Shown here piece after piece: positions 10,900 to 22,285 of a DNA stretch of 64,000 nt. The notes below the pieces were generated by a model. It was not told where the DNA came from and did no database searches. It saw nothing but the letters and a program-made list of their open reading frames with translations. Both the position numbers and the translations under genes were made by a program. Position 1 is the stretch's first letter, and each line of letters opens with the position of its first letter. Source of the stretch: Lytechinus variegatus (taxonomy: Eukaryota; Echinodermata; Echinoidea; Temnopleuroida; Toxopneustidae); assembly GCF_018143015.1 (NCBI RefSeq), contig NC_054747.1, positions 34,439,733 to 34,503,732 of the forward strand. Reading direction: 5' to 3'.

Positions 10900-11007
10900 A
10901 ATGAGTGCGCATGTGCGAGGCGGGATCTCAATTAATCTCCTCACTCAACTCCCTATAAAATTCTGCTCAAACTTCAAACTGGTAAGTTATCGTTTGAGCT
11001 TTCAATT
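10900..11007 (+). repeat. DIRS right terminus
   Basis: The inner part 10900-10934 is an exact inverted copy of 6006-6040. The outer part 10929-11007 pairs with the internal complementary region. The element ends at AATT (11004-11007), after which FB1 type-B spacer sequence resumes (ATAACGTACAATAC). Confidence 0.9.
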
Positions 11008-11612
11008 ATAACGTACAATACATCTCATACTGCGCAATCACGTACAAGCAGTCTCAACTTAACTGCTGTTTGCAACTATTTTACTACCATTGACATTACG
11101 CGTGTCCCCGGTCTTCGGTCTTCGTTTTCCAGACCTGTTGTTGGGTGTCTGGAAAACGAAGACAGAAGACCGGGGATCGCATCCGTCTAGCTAAAATAAA
11201 CCATTATTATATTCAGATCAAATTCAGGAATATTCTGATATTGGATATGTAATCAGTTATCATTGGTTGATAAGTTAATGATTAATTGTAAGGATATCGT
11301 TATCAACTAGGGCATAATTAATACCTAAATTTAAACGTACATAATTTATTTCACCCACGGAATTCAGCCATTGCAATTCTCAAAACTGTCATAAAAATGA
11401 AAACTTGCATACAATACACCTCATACTGCACAATCACGTACAAGCAGACTCAACTTAAACTGGCGTTTGCAACTATTTTACTACCATTGACATTACGCAT
11501 GTCCCCGGTCATCGGTCTTCGTTTCCAAACCTGTTGTTGGGTGTCTGGGAAAACGAAGACAGAAGACCGGGGCCATCGCATCCGTTAGCTAAAATATAAC
11601 CATTATTATATT

Positions 11613-13633
11613 TGTCACAATGCGACTGTAAGTCTATTTAGTGTTAACCCCTAGTAACCATTCAGCTTGTATATAATAAAAGGAATTTGGGTGGTTGACT
11701 CTTGTCATAGTCCCAGAGTCAATCAACTGTATCTTTAAGTAAGTGATCAAACCCGCTGGGGTGTAAGGATTAGATTTTTACTTTGACTTCTTGACAATCT
11801 TAGGTCATGAGCATTGGGTCATTTAACTTGATATATTTTGTTAAGTTCAATGGGTCTCTAAAATTCTATAAATGTTTGTTTTTATGTATGAGAGGAAAAG
11901 ATTGTTGAGAATGTTTGAGATGGGAGTTTTGAATAGGTGAAATTAAAGCTTGGATAGTTAAGTAGTTTTTATTGGATATGTTCAGCGTGGAAGAGTAAAG
12001 CAGAGGAATATTGAGAATGTTAATGACTTTGTCTTTGTGAGAGTCAAGATGGAGTGGTGTTTGAGTAAAAGCAAATCAGAAATCGTTTGATTCTCGGGAG
12101 AGGAAGACCCTTCCACATTTGGTCTTAACTCGGAGTGTGAGGGTGTGGTTCTCGTAGGCCATTACTTTGGGTGTATGTTGCAGGCTGTGTAGTGCAGGCA
12201 CAGCGGAGTCTTAATCCCCATCGTTGGCAGGCTGGATCCAGGCAGCACAGGCCAGGTAAAGCCACCACATCTGCCCTCATCTCACCAGGCACGACTGTTC
12301 CAAAGAACTGTAAGTTCACTATTTTATTGGTATAATTATTGTAATTAAAAGCAAAACTCAGTGTTTTCAAAGAAAACAGAAATTCAGTAATTATTTTGCT
12401 TATGATTAATGTTGGAGTATTGAACACTAAAGTGCAAAGAATATTAAATGCTTTGTTGTATTGTATAGTAAATCATATTTCATAAATGAAAACTTTGTGA
12501 AATCAAACCAAGGAGAAACCAACTAAACATGAAGTAATGATAAAGATGAAGTAATTAAATGTTATTAAAGTAGACATTTTATTATGGAAGAATTGTTGGT
12601 TTATACGCTCAATGACAATGACGATTCCCATATATTTTAAACTGATAGTTATGTGATATATGGCTTGTGAACTGAACAAGAGTAATAGCCAGGATCAGTT
12701 TATTGATGTTGTATATGATATAGTTGATGTACATATTCATTGAACTGAGAAGTTATACTTTTATGAGAAGAGAGATTTCCTTTTGTTATTTCGGGATAAA
12801 AGATACCGTAGTTATTACTTTCCGTTAGTAGCTCAGTGAATTCAAGCTAGTATATCGTAACTGACTTGTGAAGAGTTATAGTGTTATTACTGGACCTTGT
12901 CTATTAGGAGATGGTTATTTATTTACTCTCTTTAGGGACGAGCTGGGCTCGTACTTCATCCTTGAACTCAGAGTTCGTGACTTGTGATTCATCGTAGCAA
13001 TCTTGTGGCTCTCAGCCCTCATCATTTCGTCCGCGATTCTGGACTGGCTTTTCGTCGAGAGTTCGCTCGCTTTACTTCGCGTCGTCGTCGAAGCCACCGC
13101 AGCTCGCTGATCGCTCTTAGACGACTATATTCATCGGACCAACGATAGTCATTGACGATGTCGAAGGGGTCCTTATTCTGAACTATTTAAATTATAACCA
13201 GATTAGATATACTACGGTCCAGTGTAGGTATTCATCCAAGTATAAACCCTCTTTTGATGAAACTTAATTGGTGGAATTAATAACAAAAATATTGTCACGT
13301 TTGGATGCCAAATTATTAGGCCTTGATTAAATATAAATAAATCACTCTCATTAGATACATATTGCAACATATTCAGTATAGGTTAATTCATGCTGATGTT
13401 AACTGCTGAATACAGTTTGATGTTATGTTGATATGCATGTGATTCATGATCTAATTCTGATTATTCAATTTCTTTAACTATATGTACATTTATAGAGCTG
13501 GTCGCTCTGAATTAAATTTATGTTACTTATAGATATTGAATGATTGTGTGATTATTGCAAGTGGTAACTACGTTCATTTCAAACAGAACCAAATCTATTA
13601 CCAGACTGGGAATTTCAGTCCCAAGATCTGACA
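11613..13633. mobile_element. Solo LTR, 2021 bp, of an LTR retrotransposon
   Basis: The element begins TGTCAC and ends TGACA, the standard TG...CA with a short inverted end. It is flanked by ATATT at 11608-11612 and 13634-13638. Uninterrupted FB1 units read ...ATTATATTCAGATC, so removing the insert and one ATATT restores the unit exactly. A TATA-like TATATAATAAAAGG lies near 11668-11682. No gag, pol, primer-binding site or second LTR is present, so this is the product of LTR-LTR recombination. At 2 kb it is a long LTR. A 60-residue basic minus-strand frame at 12915-13097 is probably chance. The superfamily cannot be told. Confidence 0.88.
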
Positions 13634-13785
13634 ATATTCAGATCAAATTCAGGAATATGCTGATGTTGGATATGTAATGAATTATGATTGGTTGATAAGT
13701 TAATGATTTAATGATAATTGATTGAGCAATATATCGCGCTCAGCTCAGCTGGCATTAAAATTTTTATATCATTGACATAACGCAT

Positions 13786-16700
13786 GTCCCCGGTCTTCGA
13801 TCTTCGTTTTCCAGACCTGTTGTTGGGTGTCTGGAAAACGAAGACAGAAGACCGGGGCCATCGCATCCGTCTAGCTAAAATAAACCATTATTATATTCAG
13901 ATCAAATTCAGGAATATTCTGATGTTGGATATGTAATGAATTATGATTGGTTGATAAGTTAATGATTAATGATAATTGATTGAGCAATATATCGCGCTCA
14001 GCTCAGCTGGCATTAATTGACATAACGCATGTCCCGGTCTTCGATCTTCGTTTTCCAGACCTGTTGTGGGTGTCTGGAAAACGAAGACAGAAGACGGGGC
14101 CATCGCATCCGTCTAGCTAAAATAAACCATTATTATTATATTCAGATCAAATTCAGGAATATTCTGATATTGGATATGTAATCAGTTATCATTGGTTGAT
14201 AAGTTAATGATTAATTGTAAGGATATCGTTATCAACTAGGGCATAATTAATACCTAACAATTATAACGTACATAATTTATTTCACCCACGGAATTCAGCC
14301 ATTGCAATTCTCAAAACTGTCATAAAAATGAAAACTTGCATGCAATACACCTCATACTGCACAATCACGTACAAGCATACTCAACTTAAACTGGCGTTTG
14401 CAACTATTTTTCTACCATTGACATTACGCATGTCCCGGTCTTCGGTCTTCGTTTTCCAAACCTGTTGTTGGGTGTCTGGAAAACGAAGACAGAAGACCGG
14501 GGCCATTGCATCCGTCTAGCTAAAATAAACCATTATTATATTCAGATCAAATTCAGGAATATGCTGATGTTGGATATGTAATGAATTATGATTGGTTGAT
14601 AAGTTAATGATTAATGATAATTGATTGAGCAATATATCGCGCTCAGCTCAGCTGGCATTAAAATTTTTATACCATTGACATAACGCATGTCCCCGGTCTT
14701 CGATCTTCGTTTTCCAGACCTGTTGTTGGGTGTCTGGAAAACGAAGACAGAAGACCGGGGCCATCGCATCCGTCTAGCTAAAATAAACCATTATTATATT
14801 CAGATCAAATTCAGGAATATTCTGATGTTGGATATGTAATGAATTATGATTGGTTGATAAGTTAATGATTAATGATAATTGATTGAGCAATATATCGCGC
14901 TCAGCTCAGCTGGCATTAAAATTTTATACAATTGACATAACACATGTCCCCGGTCTTCGTTTTCCAGACCTGTTGTTGGGTGTCTGGAAAACGAAGACAG
15001 AAGACCGGGGCCATCGCATCCGTCTAGCTAAAATAAACCATTATTATATTCAGATCAAATTCAGGAATATTCTGATATTGGATATGTAATGAATTATGAT
15101 TGGTTAATGATTAATTGTATGGATATCGTAATGTGAATGATAATTGATTGAGCAATATATCGCGCTCAGCTCAGCTGGCATTGTTAAATTTTATACCATT
15201 GACATAACGCATGTCCCGGTCTTCGATCTTCGTTTTCCAGACCTGTTGTTGGGTGTCTGAAAAACGAAGACAGAAGACCGGGGACATGCGTTATGTCAAT
15301 TAATGCCAGCTGAGCTGAGCGCGATATATTGCTCAATCAATTATCATTGATCATTAACTTATCAACCAATCATAATTCATTACATATCAACATCAGAATA
15401 TTCCTGAATTTGATCTGAATATAATAATGGTTTATTTTAGCTAGACGGATGCGATGGCCCCGGTCTTCTGTCTTCGTTTTCCAGACACCCAACAACAGGT
15501 CTGGAAACGAAGATCGAAGACCGGGGACATGCGTAATGTCAATGGTAGTAAAATAGTTGCAAACGCCAGTTTAAGTTGAGTCTGCTTGTACGTGATTGTG
15601 CAGTATGAGGTGTATTGTATGCAAGTTTTCATTTTTATGACAGTTTTGAGAATTGCAATGGCTGAATTCCGTGGGTGAAATAAACAGAAGACGGGGCCAT
15701 CGCATCCGTCTAGCTAAATAAACCATTATTATATTCAGATCAAATTCAGGAATATTCTGATATTGGATATGTAATGAATTATGATTGGTTAATGATTATT
15801 TGTATGGATATCGTAATGTGAATGATAATTGATTGAGCAATATATCGCGCTCAGCTCAGCTGGCATTAAAATTTTATACCATTGACATAACGCATGTCCC
15901 GGTCTTCGATCTTCGTTTTCCAGACCTGTTGTTGGGTGTCTGGAAAACGAAGACAGAAGACCGGGGACATGCGTTATGTCAATGGTATAAAATTTTAATG
16001 CCAGCTGAGCTGAGCGCGATATATTGCTCAATCAATTATCATTAATCATTAACTTATCAACCAATCATAATTCATTACATATCCAACATCAGAATATTCC
16101 TGAATTTGATCTGAATATAATAATGGTTTATTTTAGCTAGACGGATGCGATGGCCCCGGTCTTCTGTCTTCGTTTTCCAGACACCCAACAACAGGTCTGG
16201 AAAACGAAGATCGAAGACCGGGGACATGCGTAATGTCAATGGTAGTAAAATAGTTGCAAACGCCAGTTTAAGTTGAGTCTGCTTGTACGTGATTGTGCAG
16301 TATGAGGTGTATTGTATGCAAGTTTTCATTTTTATGACAGTTTTGAGAATTGCAATGGCTGAATTCCGTGGGTGAAATAAATTATGTACGTTATAATTGT
16401 TAGGTATTAATTATGCCCTAGTTGATAACGATATCCTTACAATTAATCATTAACTTATCAACCAATGATAACTGATTACATATCCAATATCAGAATATTC
16501 CTGAATTTGATCTGAATATAATAATGGTTTATTTTAGCTAGACGGATATGCGATCCCGGTCTTCTGTCGTCGTTTCCTAGACACCCAACAACAGGTCTGG
16601 AAAACGAAGATCGAAGACCGGGGACATGCGTTATGTCAATGGTATAAATTTTAATGCCAGCTGAGCTGAGCGCGATATATTGCTCAATCAATTATCATTC

Positions 16701-18793
16701 ACATTACGATATCCATACAATTAATCATTAACCAATCATAATTCATTACATATCCAATATCAGAATATTCCTGAATTTGATCTGAATATAATAATGGTTT
16801 ATTTTAGCTAGACGGATGCGATGGCCCCGGTCTTCTGTCTTCGTTTTCCAGACACCCAACAACAGGTCTGGAAAACGAAGATCGAAGACCGGGGACATGC
16901 GTTATGTCAATTGTATAAAATTTTAATGCCAGCTGAGCTGAGCGCGATATATTGCTCAATCAATTATCATTAATCATTAACTTATCAACCAATCATAATT
17001 CATTACATATCCAACATCAGAATATTCCTGAATTTGATCTGAATATAATAATGGTTTATTTTAGCTAGACGGATGCGATGGCCCCGGTCTTTGTCTTCGT
17101 TTTCCCAGACCCCAACCAACAGGTCTGGAAAACGAAGATCGAAGACCGGGGACATGCGTTATGTCAATGGTATAAAATTTTAATGCCAGCTGAGCTGAGC
17201 GCGATATATTGCTCAATCAATTATCATTAATCATTAACTTATCAACCAATCATAATTCATTACATATCCAACATCAGCATATTCCTGAATTTGATCTGAA
17301 TATAATAATGGTTTATTTTAGCTAGACGGATGCAATGGCCCCGGTCTTCTGTCTTCGTTTTCCAGACACCCAACAACAGGTTTGGAAAACGAAGACCGAA
17401 GACCGGGGACATGCGTAATGTCAATGGTAGTAAAATAGTTGCAAACGCCAGTTTAAGTTGAGTCTGCTTGTACGTGATTGTGCAGTATGAGGTGTATTGT
17501 ATGCAAGTTTTCATTTTTATGACAGTTTTGAGAATTGCAATGGCTGAATTCCGTGGGTGAAATAAATTATGTACGTTATAATTGTTAGGTATTAATTATG
17601 CCCTAGTTGATAACGATATCCTTACAATTAATCATTAACTTATCAACCAATGATAACTGATTACATATCCAATATCAGAATATTCCTGAATTTGATCTGA
17701 ATATAATAATGGTTTATTTTAGCTAGACGGATGCGATGGCCCCGGTCTTCTGTCTTCGTTTTCCAGACACCCAACAACAGGTCTGGAAAACGAAGACGGG
17801 GACACGCGTAATGTCAATGGTAGTTGCAAACAGCAGTTAAGTTGAGACTGCTTGTACGTGATTGCGCAGTATGAGGTGTATTGTACGTTATAATTGTTAT
17901 GTATTAATTATGCCCTAGCTGATAACGATATCCTTACAAATAATCATTAATCAACCAATCATAACTGACTATACATAACCAATATCAGAATATTCCTGAA
18001 TTTGATCTGAATATAATAATGGTTTATTTTAGCTAGACGGATGCGATGGCCCCGGTCTTCTGTCTTCGTTTTCCAGACACCCAACAACAGGTCTGGAAAA
18101 CGAAGATCGAAGACCGGGGACATGCGTTATGTCAATGGTATAAAATTTTAATGCCAGCTGAGCTGAGCGCGATATATTGCTCAATCAATTATCATTCACA
18201 TTACGATATCCATACAATTAATCATTAACCAATCATAATTCATTACATATCCAATATCAGAATATTCCTGAATTTGATCTGAATATAATAATGGTTTATT
18301 TTAGCTAGACGGATGCGATCGCCCGGTCTTCTGTCTTCGTTTTCCAGACACCCAACAACAGGTCTGGAAAACGAAGATCGAAGACCGGGGACATGCGTAA
18401 TGTCAATGGAAGTAAAATAGTTGCAAACGCCAGTTTAAGTTGAGTCTGCTTGTACGTGATTGTGCAGTATGAGGTGTATTGTATGCAAGTTTTCATTTTT
18501 ATGACAGTTTTGAGAATTGCAATGGCTGAATTCCGTGGGTGAAATAAATTATGTACGTTATAATTGTTATGTATTAATTATGCCCTAGCTGATAACGATA
18601 TCCTTACAATTAATCATTAACTTATCAACCAATGATAACTGATTACATATCCAATATCAGAATATTCCTGAATTTGATCTGAATATAATAATGGTTTATT
18701 TTAGCTAGACGGATATGCGATCCCCGGTCTTCTGTCTTCGTTTTCCAGACACCCAACAACAGGTCTGGAAAACGAAGATCGAAGACCGGGGAC
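13786..18793. repeat. FB1 palindromic array of A and B units
   Basis: Type A spacers carry GATTGAGCAATATATCGCGC and CTCAGCTCAGCTGGCATTAA. Type B spacers carry GGATATCGTTATCAACTAGG and TTTCACCCACGGAATTCAGC. All units share CATCGCATCCGTCTAGCTAA after the hairpin. Hairpin-to-hairpin distances are about 256-260 bp across A and about 400 bp across B (for example 14687 to 14946, and 14030 to 14431). Orientation flips at hairpins centred near 15250 and 15932, and at a broken joint near 15685 where the unit resumes mid-hairpin. Confidence 0.85.
17800..18010 (-). other. Empty DIRS target site in the opposite arm of FB1
   Basis: The reverse complement of this stretch matches both flanks of the DIRS element (5870-5979 and 11004-11105), including the rare variants ATTAATACATAACAATT and CTGCGCAATCACGTACAAGC that the other B units lack. 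AATT at 17892-17895 is single here. It is therefore the mirror-arm counterpart of the target, without DIRS. Confidence 0.85.
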
Positions 18794-19172
18794 ATGCGTT
18801 ATGTCAATGGGAGAACATGTGTAGGGGCAAGGTCCAAAGTCCATTCTAACCCGCGCACGTGTTTGTACACACTTTGCACTGCTTTGTACACACTTCGTGC
18901 GTGAACTACAAACGCTTTCACACGAGTGTGATATGTGTCCCCGGTCTTCGTTTTCCAGACACCCAGCCTTGGAGCGGATTTCTTTCTTCTTTTTTCTCGT
19001 TAAGAACAAAATGCTATGCCTTGGAGCGGCTTTCTTTGTTTTTTTTTCTCAATAACACAAAAATGATATGCCTTGGAACGGAAACTTGGGTGTGAAAAGG
19101 GGGTCCCCTCCGCGGCACATACCCACTATGCATTATATACTGAGTGCCTCCCCCCCCCCCCGGGGATGTGAA

Positions 19173-19357
19173 CAGCTCCCTCATTTCCATACCGACGGGG
19201 ATGTGCATATAACTGTTCTGTGAAATTAAGCGCCAGTTTGAAATGTCATAACTTTCTTAGTTTACATCCGATTTTTATGAAATTTTTCAGCGTTATGCTT
19301 GTTGGATTTTTTCTCTTTTTATTCAAATCAACTTTTTGTTGGGGTGGACTTGTCCTT
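19173..19357 (-). repeat. R1 MITE, right part
   Basis: Continues the split R1 from 4896 (CAGCTCCCTCATTTCCATAC onward) to its terminal GGACTTGTCCTT, followed by TA at 19358-19359. Confidence 0.8.
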
Positions 19358-19359
19358 TA

Positions 19360-19872
19360 AAAATGTATTGTAGTCTGTAATGAGCATATTTGAGGGAAAA
19401 TGTGACGCCAAACGCATTGAAATGATTTCGCTCATATCGATGACAAGAAAATAGACTGGCGGATAGTTGCATAATTTCACATATCCTAGATGTAACCTGT
19501 CTATGATTATGTTTCGCACAATTATTACATGTAAAAAATACAAATTTCCATGAAATAAATGCTTATATTTACTATATAATGTTGTGTGAAAATAAGTGTA
19601 ATGTCAAATCTTTTTTAGTTTACATCGGATTTCGATGAGATATCAGTGGACAGATAGGTTACTCTCTTCTTATTCAAACTAATATTTTTTGTTTGGTGGA
19701 CCTGCCTCTTAAGGAATATTTGCAGTGACTTAAACCATGCTGAATTTATTCCAATATTCTTATTTCAAAAGAATAATTTTATAAAGCCCGTTCTATAATA
19801 ATAAAAAAAAACATAACGTTAAGCATGTTAAAAATGTACTACACAATACTGACGTTGTGAATATTGTGTATG
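19360..19872. other. Intergenic DNA with a diverged R1 fragment
   Basis: Positions about 19585-19713 resemble the right third of R1 (TTTACATCGGATTTCGATGA, then GGTGGACCTGCC). No gene signal is seen. Confidence 0.5.
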
Positions 19873-20129
19873 CGAGAGAGCAGTGGCGTACCGTGGGTCA
19901 CGGCATAGGTCACCATGGGGGTGTGTTACACCCACAAATGTAATAATCGCCCACAAATGTAATAACGCCCACAAATGTAATAACGCCCACAAATGTAATA
20001 ACACTTTACCCACAAATGTAATAATTTCACCCACAAATGTAATAATTTTTGATCGCCCACAAATGTAATAATGACTTTACCCACAAATGTAATAAATTTG
20101 AAGGGATTTTTGGCAAATCCGTTCTAAGC

Positions 20130-21330
20130 TAAAATCGTATAGTAATGCGTTTATTTAGCACAAAAGTGCAAAGTCTCATTTCCTGACCCGGTTAATTAAC
20201 AAATTATAATATAAATCCAAAGTCTTTATTCCAGACCCGGTTGTTTCAAAAATAAATAATGAGCCCAAAGTCTTTATTCCAGACCCGGTTGTTTCAAAAA
20301 TTATAATATAAATCCAAAGTCTTTATTCCAGACCTGGTTGTTTCGAAAATAATAATATGAGCCCAAAGTCTTTATTCCAGACCCGGTTGTTTCAAAAATT
20401 ATAATATAAATCCAAAGTCTTTTTCCAGACCCTGTTGTTTCAAAAAATTATAATATAAATCAAAAGTCTTTATTCCAGACCCGGTTGTTTAGAAAATAAT
20501 AATATAAGTCCAAAGTCTTTATTCCAGACCCGGTTGGTTTAAATAATCATATGATTCCAAAGTCTTTATTCCAGACCCGATTGTTTCAAAAATGATAATA
20601 TAAGTCCAAAGTCTTTTCTCCAGACCCGGTTGTTTCAAAAATTATAATATAAATCCAAAGTCTTTATTCCAGACCCGGTTGTTTCAAAAATAATATGAGC
20701 CCAAAGTCTTTATTCCAGACCCGGTTGTTTAAAAAATAATAATATAAGTCCAAAGTCTTTATTCCAGACCCGGTTGTTTAAAAAATAATCATATGAGCCA
20801 AAAGTCTTTATTCCAGACCCGATTGTTTCAAAAATGATAATATAAGTCCAAAGTCTTTATTCCAGACCCGGTTGTTTAAAAAATAATAATGCAAGTCCAA
20901 AGTCTTTTTCCAGACCCTGTTGTTTCAAAAATCATGATATGAATCCAAAATCTTTTTCCAGACCCGGTTATTTCAAAAATTATAATTTTAGTCCCAAATG
21001 AGATACATTAATGATATTCCAGTGGAATGAAAATGAGAATCGAGCTTAGTCTTTTCTCCAGACGCTAATGGTAAATTGAAAATGAAGCATAGTCTTTGCT
21101 CCAGACCCGGTAACTAAAAGCTGAAACTTTATAGTAATGTGTTTATATAGCACAAAACCCGGTTAAATAAAAAATTATAATATAAGTCCAAAGTCTTTTT
21201 TCCAGACGCATTTATTTAAAAAATTATAATAATTATAAAAAAAACAAAGACCCACGATCCTATTTATGTTGAATAACATGGAAATGTAGCGTAGTCTTTC
21301 TGTCAGACCCAGTTATAAAAGTCATTAAAA
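20130..21330 (+). repeat. Minisatellite, left arm of FB2
   Basis: Tandem units of about 46-50 bp have a conserved core AAGTCTTTATTCCAGACCCG followed by GTTGTTTCAAAA and an AT-rich part. Units diverge towards the inner end. Confidence 0.9.
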
Positions 21331-21370
21331 ACACAACAACAACAACAAAACAAAGACCCTGCAACCATTA

Positions 21371-21968
21371 AAGGTCAAGTCCTCTTCAGAAAAATGTTGA
21401 TTTGAATCAATAGAAAAAAATCAGACAAGCACAATGCTGAAAATTTCATCAAAATCGGATGTAAAATAAGAAAGTTATGACATTTCAGAGTTTTGTTTAT
21501 TTTTAACAAAATAGTTATATGATTGAGCCAGCTACATCCAAATGAGAGAGTCGATGATGTCACTCACTCACTCTTTTTTTGGTTTTCATTGTTTGAATTA
21601 TACATTATTTCAATTTTTACGAATTTGACGATTAGGACATCCTTGCCTAAAGCACAAAATGTTAAATGATATAAATTTCCACGTGCTGCAGGGAGGAATG
21701 AAACTTCATTTCACATGACAATGACGAGAAAATAAAAATATTTCATTTAAGAAAATACAAAAGAAATAGTGAGTGAGTGATGTCATCAGTTCCTCATTTG
21801 CATACCGACCGAGATGTGCATATAACTGTTTTGTGAAATGAAGCGAAACATTAAAATGCCATAACTTTCTTATTTTACATCCGATTTTGATGAAATTTTC
21901 AGTGTTATGCTTGTTGAATTTTTCTCTTTTTATTCATATCAAGTTTTTGTTGGGGTGGACTTGTCCTT
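21371..21968. mobile_element. R1 MITE, full length
   Basis: 598 bp flanked by TA (21369-21370 and 21969-21970), with ends AAGGTCAAGTCC and GGACTTGTCCTT. It contains ATTTGCAT (reverse of the octamer) beside GATGTCATC near 21779-21805. Confidence 0.88.
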
Positions 21969-21980
21969 TAAAAAAATAAT

Positions 21981-22172
21981 TTCTTGTATATTCCTTCCTT
22001 TTTCTATGAAAAAACCTAAATAACAAAACATTAAAATACATATGAAAAAAAACTGAGAAATAAGATATCAGTAAACAATAGGGGGATTACTTCCCGAAAA
22101 CGATAAAGTTGTTGATTGACGATCTATGATATATTATATAAAAGAAAAACATTCTAACAAGAGGGGATAACC
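21981..22172 (+). repeat. 190-bp direct repeat, copy 1
   Basis: Starts TTCTTGTATATTCCTTCC and ends near AAGAGGGGATAA. It recurs in the same orientation at 23401-23592 with scattered differences. The pair brackets the R2 element. Confidence 0.8.
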
Positions 22173-22285
22173 ATTCCATTCCATGTTTTTATTTGGCAAT
22201 AAGTCATGATTGACTATTTTTGCCACCCACTGTATGAGAAGTAGGGTAACAATTTTATTTAGTATTATTTTTATTACTTCTTTTT

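Larger units (their letters stand above)
5976..11007 (+). mobile_element. DIRS-type tyrosine-recombinase retrotransposon, complete structure, decayed genes
   Basis: The element has Gag, RT-RNase H and tyrosine recombinase regions in the DIRS order, all on the plus strand. It has the DIRS terminal architecture: inverted repeats at 6006-6040 and 10900-10934, and an internal complementary region at 10652-10767. There is no conventional target duplication. AATT occurs at both borders (5976-5979 and 11004-11007) and only once in the empty site at 17892-17895. DIRS elements replicate through a circular intermediate that the recombinase inserts, and the shared AATT fits a crossover core. All three coding regions carry frameshifts, so this copy cannot supply its own proteins. 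The ends and internal repeat are still intact. Confidence 0.92.
5564..18964. mobile_element. FB1, 13.4-kb foldback element made of hairpin-joined units
   Basis: The ends are GGGTGTCTGG (5564) and CCAGACACCC (ending 18964). The nine bases outside are AACCTTGGA (5555-5563) and AGCCTTGGA (18965-18973), a 9-bp duplication with one mismatch. The outer arms (5564-5750 and 18790-18964) are long near-perfect inverted repeats. Between them are about twenty copies of a hairpin separated by two spacer types, of about 190 bp (A) and about 330 bp (B). Units run forward from 5.75 to 15.25 kb, inverted to 15.68 kb, forward to 15.93 kb, then inverted to the right end. No protein of its own is encoded. Sea urchin TU and Drosophila FB elements are the closest described architectures. 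Confidence 0.8.
4897..19164. mobile_element. 14.3-kb composite transposon with 8-bp target duplication
   Basis: The left end is CCCGGGGGGGGTGGGCACTC. The right end is its inverted counterpart (GAGTGCC then a C-tract and GGG). Both ends continue with a CCGCGG(C/A) box and 'ccttggagcgg'-type text. The octamer GATGTGAA lies immediately outside at 4889-4896 and 19165-19172. The R1 element reads straight through if the insert is removed, which proves the borders. The element's own DNA is only about 4897-5563 and 18965-19164. The rest is a nested foldback, which itself holds a DIRS element and a solo LTR. A SINE sits in the left portion (5082-5377). No transposase is visible. The 8-bp duplication fits hAT or TU-type integration, but the C/G-rich ends are not classical hAT ends. 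Confidence 0.85.

Noticed and set aside
12915..13097. Basic 60-residue frame in the solo LTR
   Set aside because: It is short, antisense-neutral and serine/lysine-rich by composition; LTRs rarely code and there is no support.
11397..18496. Many near-identical 60-84-codon frames (CIQYTSYCTITYKQ type)
   Set aside because: They are the same foldback units read through in both orientations; stops and frames vary with each indel.
4897..19164. Classical hAT assignment for the outer 14-kb element
   Set aside because: The 8-bp duplication fits, but the CCCGGGGG ends lack the CAGNG start, so the superfamily is left open.
19930..21330. Regular repeats that could suggest a CRISPR array
   Set aside because: The units are adjacent minisatellite copies without unique spacers, the DNA is eukaryotic and no cas genes exist.
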